Below are positions 1 to 5,670 of a stretch of 24,836 bases of DNA, piece after piece (within the stretch, counting starts at the first letter, position 1; every line of letters starts with the position of its first letter). Made by a program: the position numbers and the translations under genes. The notes below the pieces were generated by a model. It saw only the letters and a list, made by a program, of their open reading frames with translations. It was not told the DNA's origin and did no database searches. The DNA lies in the IMG/VR virus record IMGVR_UViG_3300048010_000006, positions 1 to 24,836 of that record. One strand, 5' to 3'. Source of the DNA: a virus.

Positions 1-93
1 GGTGGTATGGCTAAGAAGGGTTTTAAGCACGGTGGTTTAGCGTGTGGTGCATCTAATCCAGCAAAGAACCCTATTAGGCGTGGTAAATCATAA
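1..93 (+). CDS. C-terminal end of an unidentified phage protein (cut by window edge)
   Basis: The frame is open from the first base and ends in TAA at 91-93. Thirty residues are visible, rich in Gly, Lys and Ala, with Gly-Gly pairs (GGMAKKGFKHGGLACG) and a basic end (PIRRGKS). An internal ATG at 7 could start a 28-residue peptide, but no Shine-Dalgarno site can be seen because the window begins there, so I read this as the tail of a longer gene. The GG-plus-hydrophobic pattern followed by a lysine-rich end resembles the C-terminus of the 950-residue protein in this window. The stop codon overlaps the next start (TAATG), which implies translational coupling. No function can be assigned. Confidence 0.5.
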   Translation, partial: GGMAKKGFKHGGLACGASNPAKNPIRRGKS

Positions 94-326
94 TGGCTAA
101 GTACTACGATAAGTATAAGAAGCAGCTTAATGCTGCAGGTTACATTATTGATGGTGATGGCATGGTGTGGGATGCTAATGGCAATCAAGCTGCAGGTGAG
201 GATCGTTTTGGTAACGTGCAAAGTAAAGACCCTAACGTTACTCAGATCTGTATGGATGCAGAGTCATCAGGTGTATTTAACAAAGTAAAGAAGGCTATTA
301 AGCCAAAAACTAAGAAAGAAGCTTAA
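93..326 (+). CDS. Hypothetical small phage protein (77 aa)
   Basis: This is a 77-residue ORF whose ATG overlaps the previous stop (TAATG) and whose stop overlaps the next start in the same way, so it sits inside a coupled operon. The N-terminus is Tyr/Lys-rich (MAKYYDKYKKQL). The centre has an Asp/Gly/Asn-rich stretch (DGDGMVWDANGN, about residues 20-31), and the C-terminus is very basic (KVKKAIKPKTKKEA). There is no signal peptide or membrane segment. The DxDG-type loop could bind a metal, but one loop of this kind is weak evidence. I do not recognise the family. Its place between virion-type genes makes a minor structural or accessory role possible. Confidence 0.55.
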   Translation: MAKYYDKYKKQLNAAGYIIDGDGMVWDANGNQAAGEDRFGNVQSKDPNVTQICMDAESSGVFNKVKKAIKPKTKKEA

Positions 327-685
327 TGTCTTTTGTGAATCAAGGTAAGCCAGCACGTATTAAGTCTGTTTATGGGCATAATACAGGTACGACTACAGAG
401 AATGTCTATACATGTCCTGCAAACTGTACTGCTGAGATTACTTTTATTCATGTAGTTAATGGTGGTGGTTCTACTAATACAGTAGAAGTAGGTTGGTATG
501 TAGCAGCAGCTAACTATGTTTCTAAATTTTTAAGTGCTAAATCTCTAGGTGGGGGTGATTACATAAGCTTCAATCAGATAGATTTAGTACTACAACCTAA
601 TGATCAAATAAGAGTTACCCCTACAGGTTCTGGGCATATAGATACGATATTAACAGTTACAGAAACCTTTGTGCCTGTAGGGTAA
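326..685 (+). CDS. Small beta-rich virion-like protein (119 aa)
   Basis: This 119-residue protein overlaps the preceding stop by one base (TAATG). The sequence alternates short hydrophobic strands with Gly/Thr/Asn turns, has no membrane segment, and predicts as mostly beta. Its pattern is an N-terminal 'KPARIKSVYGHN', then 'VYTCPANCTAEITFIHV', 'VEVGWYVAA', 'LVLQPNDQIRVT', and a final 'TVTETFVPVG'. Small virion-surface or decoration proteins of marine phages show a similar order: vanish-type strands, a wy-containing strand, then 'L.pgDqirv.as'. That resemblance is recalled, not searched. A decoration or minor head/tail protein is the likeliest reading. The gene is the last of the left operon. 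Confidence 0.5.
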   Translation: MSFVNQGKPARIKSVYGHNTGTTTENVYTCPANCTAEITFIHVVNGGGSTNTVEVGWYVAAANYVSKFLSAKSLGGGDYISFNQIDLVLQPNDQIRVTPTGSGHIDTILTVTETFVPVG

Positions 686-695
686 CGGGTATGCA

Positions 696-715
696 CATTA
701 TGTATCTACTATAGC
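696..715 (+). promoter_or_regulatory. Candidate phage promoter, ACTATAGC motif (P1)
   Basis: ACTATAGC at 708-715 lies in the 81-bp gap before the DUF1127 gene, preceded by an AT-rich stretch. The same ACTATA core followed by purine occurs in all four leaders of the left half (708, 1061, 8527, 9562) and resembles the CACTATAG core of T7/SP6-type single-subunit RNA polymerase promoters. If that is right, transcription would start near G714. This is pattern-based only. Confidence 0.35.
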
Positions 716-732
716 GCTAAGATATAAGTATA

Positions 733-763
733 ACTATCTCCGCACGTAACATAAGGAGATAGT
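733..763 (+). promoter_or_regulatory. Inverted repeat that would sequester the Shine-Dalgarno site of the DUF1127 gene
   Basis: ACTATCTCC (733-741) is perfectly complementary to GGAGATAGT (755-763), with a 13-nt loop. The right arm contains the GGAG ribosome-binding sequence (755-758), eight bases before the ATG at 767. In the transcript the hairpin would pair the Shine-Dalgarno site, so translation of the DUF1127 gene could depend on melting, a protein, or a small RNA. The 9-bp perfect pairing is seen directly. The regulatory role is inferred. Confidence 0.5.
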
Positions 764-766
764 GCA

Positions 767-916
767 ATGTTTAAGAATTTACTGACACGTATTCAAAATC
801 ACCAGCAGCGTAGAGCAGACTACTGGGTTTTAAAGAATATGTCTAATAAAGAGCTACACGATATAGGTATTTCTCGTGGTGAGATATACAACCGTGTATA
901 CGGTGAGTATAAGTGA
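767..916 (+). CDS. DUF1127 family small protein (49 aa)
   Basis: This short ORF (49 residues) starts with ATG 767 after AAGGAG at 753-758. It matches the DUF1127 pattern closely: an N-terminal MFKNLLTRIQ helix, an Arg pair (QRRADYW), Leu-rich 'LKNMSNKEL', and the diagnostic 'HDIGISRGEIYNRV' in residues 31-44. DUF1127 proteins are small, very basic, and common in Alphaproteobacteria and enterobacteria (YjiS type). Members such as CcaF1 of Rhodobacter are reported RNA-binding or stress-related proteins. The gene stands alone between a candidate promoter with a Shine-Dalgarno-masking hairpin and a terminator, so it looks like an independently expressed accessory gene, perhaps one that alters host RNA metabolism (inference). 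Family assignment is from motif only but is fairly secure. Confidence 0.75.
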   Translation: MFKNLLTRIQNHQQRRADYWVLKNMSNKELHDIGISRGEIYNRVYGEYK

Positions 917-960
917 GGTTAAGAAACAGCATTCCTGTTATTCTTAGCCTTACAGTTTTT
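917..960 (+). terminator. Probable intrinsic terminator after the DUF1127 gene
   Basis: GGTTAAGAA (917-925) pairs with TTCTTAGCC (941-949) with one G-U, and ACAG (926-929) pairs with CTGT (935-938) around a CATTC loop, with a 2-nt bulge at 939-940. The tail TTACAGTTTTT (950-960) follows. The hairpin starts directly after the stop codon. The U-run is interrupted by ACAG, so efficiency is uncertain. Confidence 0.6.
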
Positions 961-1051
961 ACTCACGTATCATCTGGTGATACAGATAGGCAGACAGGTT
1001 CTGGTCTTAACAGAGGCTTAAATAAAAATAAAGCTTGCTTTTGTAGTAAAA
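961..1051 (+). other. Non-coding leader before the packaging operon
   Basis: I find no ORF or tRNA-like fold here. A small perfect hairpin, GTATCA (967-972) with TGATAC (978-983) around TCTGG, is visible. AT-rich sequence follows from 1020. It probably contains upstream promoter sequence for the small-terminase operon. Confidence 0.35.
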
Positions 1052-1070
1052 CTTCATAAAACTATAAGGC
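1052..1070 (+). promoter_or_regulatory. Candidate phage promoter before small terminase, ACTATAAG motif (P2)
   Basis: ATAAAACTATAAGGC ends at 1070, with the core ACTATAAG at 1061-1068. AACTATAAGGC (1060-1070) recurs exactly at 8526-8536, before the scaffold gene. A weak bacterial-type alternative overlaps it: TTGTAG at 1041-1046, a 16-bp spacer, then TATAAG at 1063-1068. Either reading would start a transcript about 25-30 bases before the small-terminase ATG. Confidence 0.4.
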
Positions 1071-1097
1071 AAGCCTATCTATAAAGGACAACTTCAT

Positions 1098-1466
1098 ATG
1101 GCAAGAAACCTCACAGAAAACCAACAAAAGTTTCTAGAAGTACTCTTCGATGATGCTGGTGGTGATGTTGTGCTTGCCAAGAAGTTGGCAGGTTATAGTA
1201 ACGGCACACCGACTCGCATTATAGTGGAGGCACTTAAAGATGAAATTGGAGAAGCTACAAGATCTTATTTCGCCCGTACAGCGCCTAAAGCTGCAATGGC
1301 TATGGTACAGGCTTTGTCTGACCCTACAGAGCTTGGGATAAAAGATAAGATGAGTGCCGCTAAAGACTTGCTTGATCGGGCTGGACTTGGTAAAGTAGAT
1401 AAAGTTGATGTTACCTCAACAGGTGGCGTCTTTTATCTACCACCAAAAGAAGGTAATAACGAATAG
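1098..1466 (+). CDS. Terminase small subunit (TerS)
   Basis: This 122-residue protein would recognise phage DNA and hand it to the large terminase at the portal. The ATG at 1098 is preceded by AAAGGA (1083-1088). The N-terminal part reads LTENQQKFLEVLFDD..GDVVLAKKLAGYS (residues 5-33), the 'LT..Q..F...l...gd...Aa..AGYs' helix-turn-helix pattern of Terminase_2-type small subunits. It is followed by helical oligomerisation-type sequence (residues 40-100) and a short acidic/polar tail. The size fits the family. The following large terminase gene supports the call. It ends TAG TAA, and the next coding frame opens directly at that stop. Confidence 0.75.
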   Translation: MARNLTENQQKFLEVLFDDAGGDVVLAKKLAGYSNGTPTRIIVEALKDEIGEATRSYFARTAPKAAMAMVQALSDPTELGIKDKMSAAKDLLDRAGLGKVDKVDVTSTGGVFYLPPKEGNNE

Positions 1467-1879
1467 TAAGACCGAAGCACATAAGCAGAGACTTAGAGTA
1501 TTGGGAGCTACCTAAACCAAAACGCGGTAAAGAGAGAGAGTGGCACGTTATAGCCAAGCTAACTAAGAAGCCGCCTTTTGGTTATTCAATACACCCTGAC
1601 AATGAAAATTTGTTACAGCCTATACCGCTTGAGTTAGAAGCCTTAGAGCTTGCAAAGCGGCATCTTCAACAGTATAGTTACAGAGATGTAGCTAATTGGC
1701 TCACAAAACAAACTGGACGTAGCATATCACATGCAGGTCTTAGACAGAGAATAGATATTGAGCGAAGACGTAAAAAAGCTGCTACAATTAAACGGAACCT
1801 TGCCAAGCGGCTCGAAACGGCGTTATCCGAAATCGAGAGGCTCGAAAAAGGCTGTATCGGAGCGTACTCAGAAGAGTGA
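1463..1879 (+). CDS. Helix-turn-helix DNA-binding protein of the packaging operon, non-ATG start
   Basis: This frame is open from 1460 to the TGA at 1877-1879 and reads like real protein throughout (VRPKHISRDLEYWELPKPKR near the start). It has no ATG or GTG, and its first TTG is at 1610, inside the protein-like stretch. I place the start at ATA 1463, which overlaps the TerS stop as ATAG and has GAAGG about ten bases upstream. The start is therefore uncertain, and TTG 1610 would give 89 residues. With the long start, residues 71-97 form an HTH (YSYRDVANWLTKQTGRSISH plus AGLRQRI), followed by a basic helix or coiled coil (about 98-129). It probably binds DNA in packaging or packaging-gene control. 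It overlaps the large-terminase frame by up to 122 bases. Confidence 0.6.
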   Translation: MVRPKHISRDLEYWELPKPKRGKEREWHVIAKLTKKPPFGYSIHPDNENLLQPIPLELEALELAKRHLQQYSYRDVANWLTKQTGRSISHAGLRQRIDIERRRKKAATIKRNLAKRLETALSEIERLEKGCIGAYSEE

Positions 1880-3350
1880 TAATATAGTTATCGCCCCGAA
1901 AGAGACTGTACCTGCACAAGTAGCACCTGCAGAGTTTGACGTTGAGGCGGCACAGGACGTAGTGTTCAAGCCTAATCCCGGCCCTCAGACAGACTTTCTA
2001 AGCGCATCTGAACGTGAGGTACTATACGGCGGTGCAGCAGGTGGTGGTAAGAGTTACGCAATGCTTGCTGACCCTTTACATGGTTTAAATGATCCAAACT
2101 TTAGTGGGTTACTTGTACGACATACTACGGAGGAATTACGTGAGCTTATTCAAAAAAGCCAAGAGCTTTATCCTAAAGCTGTTCCGGGCATTAAGTGGTC
2201 TGAGCGTAAAAGTCAGTGGACTACTCCGAAAGGCGGTAGGCTCTGGATGTCGTATCTTGATAAAGATATGGACGTTACTCGTTACCAAGGTCAAGCGTTT
2301 AACTGGATCGGATTCGACGAGCTAACTCAGTGGCCTACCCCTTATGCGTTTGATTATATGCGAAGTCGCTTGAGGTCTGCCCATAGTACAGACTTAGGCT
2401 TGTACATTCGTGCTACTACAAACCCAGGTGGCAGCGGGCACTCTTGGGTTAAAAAGATGTTTATTGACCCTGCACCATCTAATAAACCTTTCTGGGCAAC
2501 TAACATAGAAACAGGGGATACTATTACATTCCCTAAAGGTCACAGCAAAGAGGGTCAACCTCTGTTTAAGCGTAGGTTTATACCTGCTAGTCTGTTTGAC
2601 AACCCATACCTAGCCGATACTGGTGACTACGAAGCTATGCTTTTGTCTTTACCAGAGCATCAAAGAAAACAACTGTTAGAGGGTAATTGGGATGTCAATG
2701 AAGGAGCAGCTTTCCCCGAGTTTAATAGATCCATTCATGTCATTGACCCTTTTGAAATCCCAGACAACTGGGTTAAGTTTAGAGCTTGCGACTACGGCTA
2801 CGGTAGTTATACAGGAGTTTTATGGTTTACTGTCGCTCCCGACGAACAGCTTATCGTCTACAGGGAGCTTTATTGTTCTAAAGTTACAGCTTCTGATTTA
2901 GCTGATATGATACTGGAAGCGGAAGCTAATGATGGTGGTATGCGATATGGTGTTCTGGATTCTAGTTTATGGCATAACCGTGGTGATACTGGGCCATCAC
3001 TGGCTGAACAGATGAACATGAAGGGTTGCCGTTGGCGTCCTTCTGATAGATCCAGAGGCTCTCGTGTAGCTGGTAAGAACGAAATACATAGGCGTCTGCA
3101 GGTAGATGAGTTTACTGAGAAACCAAGACTTGCTTTTATGAGTAACTGTATTAACACCTTATCCCAAATACCTATTATTCCTCTAGATAAAAAGAACCCA
3201 GAGGATGTAGACACTAAAGCAGAAGACCACCTATATGATGCCCTACGCTATGGCGTTATGACAAGACCCCGTAGTAGAAGTATATGGGATTTCACGCCTG
3301 ACAAACCAAATCAGGGCTTTCAAGCACAAGACACAACATTTGGATACTAA
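1758..3350 (+). CDS. Terminase large subunit (TerL), packaging ATPase/nuclease
   Basis: This is the motor that pumps DNA into the prohead and cuts it. With the TTG start at 1758 it has 530 residues. The ATPase motifs are Walker A GGAAGGGKS (91-99), Walker B WIGFDE (183-188) and the coupling motif ATTNPGG (219-225). The RNase H-like nuclease has Asp345 in ACDYGYGS, Asp401 in YGVLDSSLW, and the late acidic cluster AEDHLYDALRYG (488-499). Family similarity begins near residue 72 (NPGPQTDFL). The first 60 residues overlap the HTH gene in another frame and no good ribosome-binding site precedes TTG 1758, so the true N-terminus is uncertain. Removing one A from the A5 run at 1845-1849 would fuse it to the HTH gene (see findings). 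Confidence 0.92.
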   Translation: MSEDVKKLLQLNGTLPSGSKRRYPKSRGSKKAVSERTQKSDNIVIAPKETVPAQVAPAEFDVEAAQDVVFKPNPGPQTDFLSASEREVLYGGAAGGGKSYAMLADPLHGLNDPNFSGLLVRHTTEELRELIQKSQELYPKAVPGIKWSERKSQWTTPKGGRLWMSYLDKDMDVTRYQGQAFNWIGFDELTQWPTPYAFDYMRSRLRSAHSTDLGLYIRATTNPGGSGHSWVKKMFIDPAPSNKPFWATNIETGDTITFPKGHSKEGQPLFKRRFIPASLFDNPYLADTGDYEAMLLSLPEHQRKQLLEGNWDVNEGAAFPEFNRSIHVIDPFEIPDNWVKFRACDYGYGSYTGVLWFTVAPDEQLIVYRELYCSKVTASDLADMILEAEANDGGMRYGVLDSSLWHNRGDTGPSLAEQMNMKGCRWRPSDRSRGSRVAGKNEIHRRLQVDEFTEKPRLAFMSNCINTLSQIPIIPLDKKNPEDVDTKAEDHLYDALRYGVMTRPRSRSIWDFTPDKPNQGFQAQDTTFGY

Positions 3351-3353
3351 AAC

Positions 3354-5483
3354 ATGGCAGATATTGACGAAGTAACCTTTGATACAGATGAAGTTGTAGC
3401 TGCAGAGGACGCAGAGGATAGCATCTTTGAAGCTAAATCTAGTATTGTATCCTTTGTTGATGAACGTTTTAGCAGGGCAGAAGATGCTCGCAGAAGTGAC
3501 GAAGATAGATGGTTACGTGCTTACCGCAACTATCGTGGTTTGTATGGGCCTGACGTAAAGTTTACAGACACAGAAAAGTCTCGTGTATTTGTTAAAGTCA
3601 CGAAGACTAAGACCTTAGCTGCATATGGGCAGATTGTTGACGTTTTGTTTGGTAACAATAAGTTTCCTATGTCAGTAGACCCATCTATTTTACCAGATGG
3701 CGTTGCTGAATCAGTGCACATCAACATTGACCCTAATGCCGCAGCAGCAGGTGAAGCACTCAAAAGTGTAACACAAGACAAGCCTTCACGGCCCTACTTA
3801 CTTGACGGTACTGAGAAGTTAAAACCCGGAGAGACGTTAGCAGATCTAAAACAACGTTTAGGGCCACTTAGCGACAAGTTAGCATCCGTATCAGAAAAGG
3901 TTGTCGAAGGTGATGGCACAACGCCTACCACCGTTACATTTCACCCTGCTATGGTTGCAGCTAAACGAATGGAAAAGAAGATACATGACCAGCTAAATGA
4001 GTCTGGCGCTTCTTTGCATTTACGCTCTATGGCATTTGAGATGGCTCTACTTGGTATGGGTGTTATGAAAGGCCCATTTGCTGTAGATAAAGAGTACCCT
4101 AACTGGAATGATCAAGGTGAGTATGATCCTCTTATAAAGACTGTACCTGAGTGCAACCACGTAAGTGTCTGGAATTTCTACCCTGACCCAGAAGCTACAT
4201 CTATGGATGATGCTGAGTACACTATTGAGCGTCACAAGATGTCACGTACACAGCTACGCTCCCTCAAGACACGCCCATACTTTATGGATGATGCTATTGA
4301 TATGGCAGTAGCTAAAGGCCCAGACTATGTGCAGAAGCACTGGGAAATGACTATGGAAGACAATCAGGTTCATGCTGAGTCTGAGCGTTGGGAAGTGTTA
4401 GAGTTTTGGGGCTTTGTAGACACTGCTATTTTAGAAGAGCACGGTATTAAGATACCTACTTCTATGAAAGACTTAGATGAAGTAAGTGCTAACGTATGGA
4501 TCTGTAATGGTGAAGTACTGCGTATGGTACTAAACCCGTTCAAGCCATCACGTATACCTTACTATGCTACCCCATATGAGCATAACCCCTACAGCTTTTT
4601 TGGTGTAGGTATTGCAGAGAATATGGATGATACTCAAACGCTTATGAATGGCTTTATGCGTATGGCTATTGATAACGCTGCATTGAGTGGAAACTTGATC
4701 ATTGAAGTTGACGAAACAAACATGGTTCCGGGCCAAGATTTATCTGTGTACCCTGGAAAAGTGTTTAGGCGTCAGGGGGGTGCAATGGGGCAGAGCATCT
4801 TTGGCACCAAGTTTCCTAATGTAGCACAAGAAAACATGCAACTATTTGATAAGGCTAGAGTTTTAGCAGATGAAAGCACTGGTTTCCCTTCTTTTGCTCA
4901 CGGTCAGACAGGCGTATCTGGAGTGGGTCGTACTGCTTCTGGTATTAGTATGCTTATGTCTGCTGCCAACGGCTCTATCCGTACTGTAGTAAAGAACGTG
5001 GATGACTACTTGATTCGCCCTCTAGGTAAGGCATTCTTTGCATTCAACATGCAGTTTGACTTTGATGAGACAATAAAGGGTGATCTAGAGGTACGTGCGT
5101 CTGGTACAGAAAGCTTGATGGCTAACGAAGTACGGTCACAGCGTTTGATGCAATTCTTACAGGTTGCACAGAATCCAGTACTGGCACCTTTTGCTAAGAT
5201 GGACTACATAATTCGTGAGATTGCTAAGTCTATGGATCTTGACCCAGACAAGGTTACTAACTCCATGCAGGATGCGGCTATTCAAGCTGAGATCTTGAAG
5301 GGCTTTCAGCAGCCAGCACAGCCCCCTGCAGGGCCAGAAGGTGTTGCAGCACCAGAGGGTGCTCCACCTCAAGGACAAGGCCCACAGGGCGTAGCTGATA
5401 CGTCTGGTGGCGGTGGTTCACAGATGGGTATAGGAACAGCCCCTACACCAGATGAACAAGGGTTTACTGGTAATGTCGCTTAA
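3354..5483 (+). CDS. Portal protein (head-tail connector)
   Basis: This 709-residue protein starts three bases after the TerL stop. Its position directly after TerL, its length, and its sequence match the large portal proteins of podovirus-like phages, which form the dodecameric ring at the tail vertex. Visible features are an acidic N-terminus, a basic helix RRSDEDRWLRAYRNYRGLYG (about 46-65), a mixed alpha/beta core with many aromatic and Pro turns, a late helical region (DDYLIRPLGKAFFAFNMQFD, near 550) typical of the portal stem/wing, and a low-complexity Pro/Gly/Gln tail (about 650-709). No enzymatic motif is seen. The specific portal family cannot be named without a profile search. Confidence 0.82.
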   Translation: MADIDEVTFDTDEVVAAEDAEDSIFEAKSSIVSFVDERFSRAEDARRSDEDRWLRAYRNYRGLYGPDVKFTDTEKSRVFVKVTKTKTLAAYGQIVDVLFGNNKFPMSVDPSILPDGVAESVHINIDPNAAAAGEALKSVTQDKPSRPYLLDGTEKLKPGETLADLKQRLGPLSDKLASVSEKVVEGDGTTPTTVTFHPAMVAAKRMEKKIHDQLNESGASLHLRSMAFEMALLGMGVMKGPFAVDKEYPNWNDQGEYDPLIKTVPECNHVSVWNFYPDPEATSMDDAEYTIERHKMSRTQLRSLKTRPYFMDDAIDMAVAKGPDYVQKHWEMTMEDNQVHAESERWEVLEFWGFVDTAILEEHGIKIPTSMKDLDEVSANVWICNGEVLRMVLNPFKPSRIPYYATPYEHNPYSFFGVGIAENMDDTQTLMNGFMRMAIDNAALSGNLIIEVDETNMVPGQDLSVYPGKVFRRQGGAMGQSIFGTKFPNVAQENMQLFDKARVLADESTGFPSFAHGQTGVSGVGRTASGISMLMSAANGSIRTVVKNVDDYLIRPLGKAFFAFNMQFDFDETIKGDLEVRASGTESLMANEVRSQRLMQFLQVAQNPVLAPFAKMDYIIREIAKSMDLDPDKVTNSMQDAAIQAEILKGFQQPAQPPAGPEGVAAPEGAPPQGQGPQGVADTSGGGGSQMGIGTAPTPDEQGFTGNVA

Positions 5484-5670
5484 ACAGTTTGTAAATAACA
5501 AGCAAGCTATCGAAGAATTTTATGCACACATAGATGATCTAGTCACTATACAGCATAGAATCATCGAAAATGCGGATACACCTGTAGAGGTACACAGAGC
5601 ACAGGGTGCCATTAGTGTGCTTAGACGATTAAAGCTACTCAGGGAGACAGTCAATGGATTTAGTAAGTAA
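5473..5670 (+). CDS. Small helical protein between portal and 950-aa protein (65 aa)
   Basis: I choose ATG 5473, which overlaps the portal stop by 11 bases and has AAGGG about 12 bases upstream. An earlier in-frame ATG at 5452 would give 72 residues but lacks a clear ribosome-binding site. The 65-residue product is helical, with HIDDLVTIQHRIIENADTPV in the middle and a basic Leu/Arg helix at the end (SVLRRLKLLRETVNGF). There is no membrane segment. It overlaps the next gene by 17 bases. I do not recognise it. A small head-completion or assembly factor is possible from position alone. Confidence 0.6.
   Translation: MSLKQFVNNKQAIEEFYAHIDDLVTIQHRIIENADTPVEVHRAQGAISVLRRLKLLRETVNGFSK

Noticed and set aside
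1-93. Idea that the window is a complete circular genome, with the right-end gene continuing into the left fragment
   Set aside because: Both ends show GG-type peptides, but a 24.8-kb genome with no replication or lysis genes is implausible, and no overlap or terminal repeat joins the ends.
961-1051. Possible tRNA or small RNA in the gap after the DUF1127 gene
   Set aside because: No cloverleaf, T-loop consensus or CCA-type end could be built. Only a 6-bp hairpin is present.
5452-5472. Upstream ATG at 5452 as the start of the small gene after the portal
   Set aside because: It has no ribosome-binding site and would lengthen the overlap with the portal gene. ATG 5473 has AAGGG at a usable distance.
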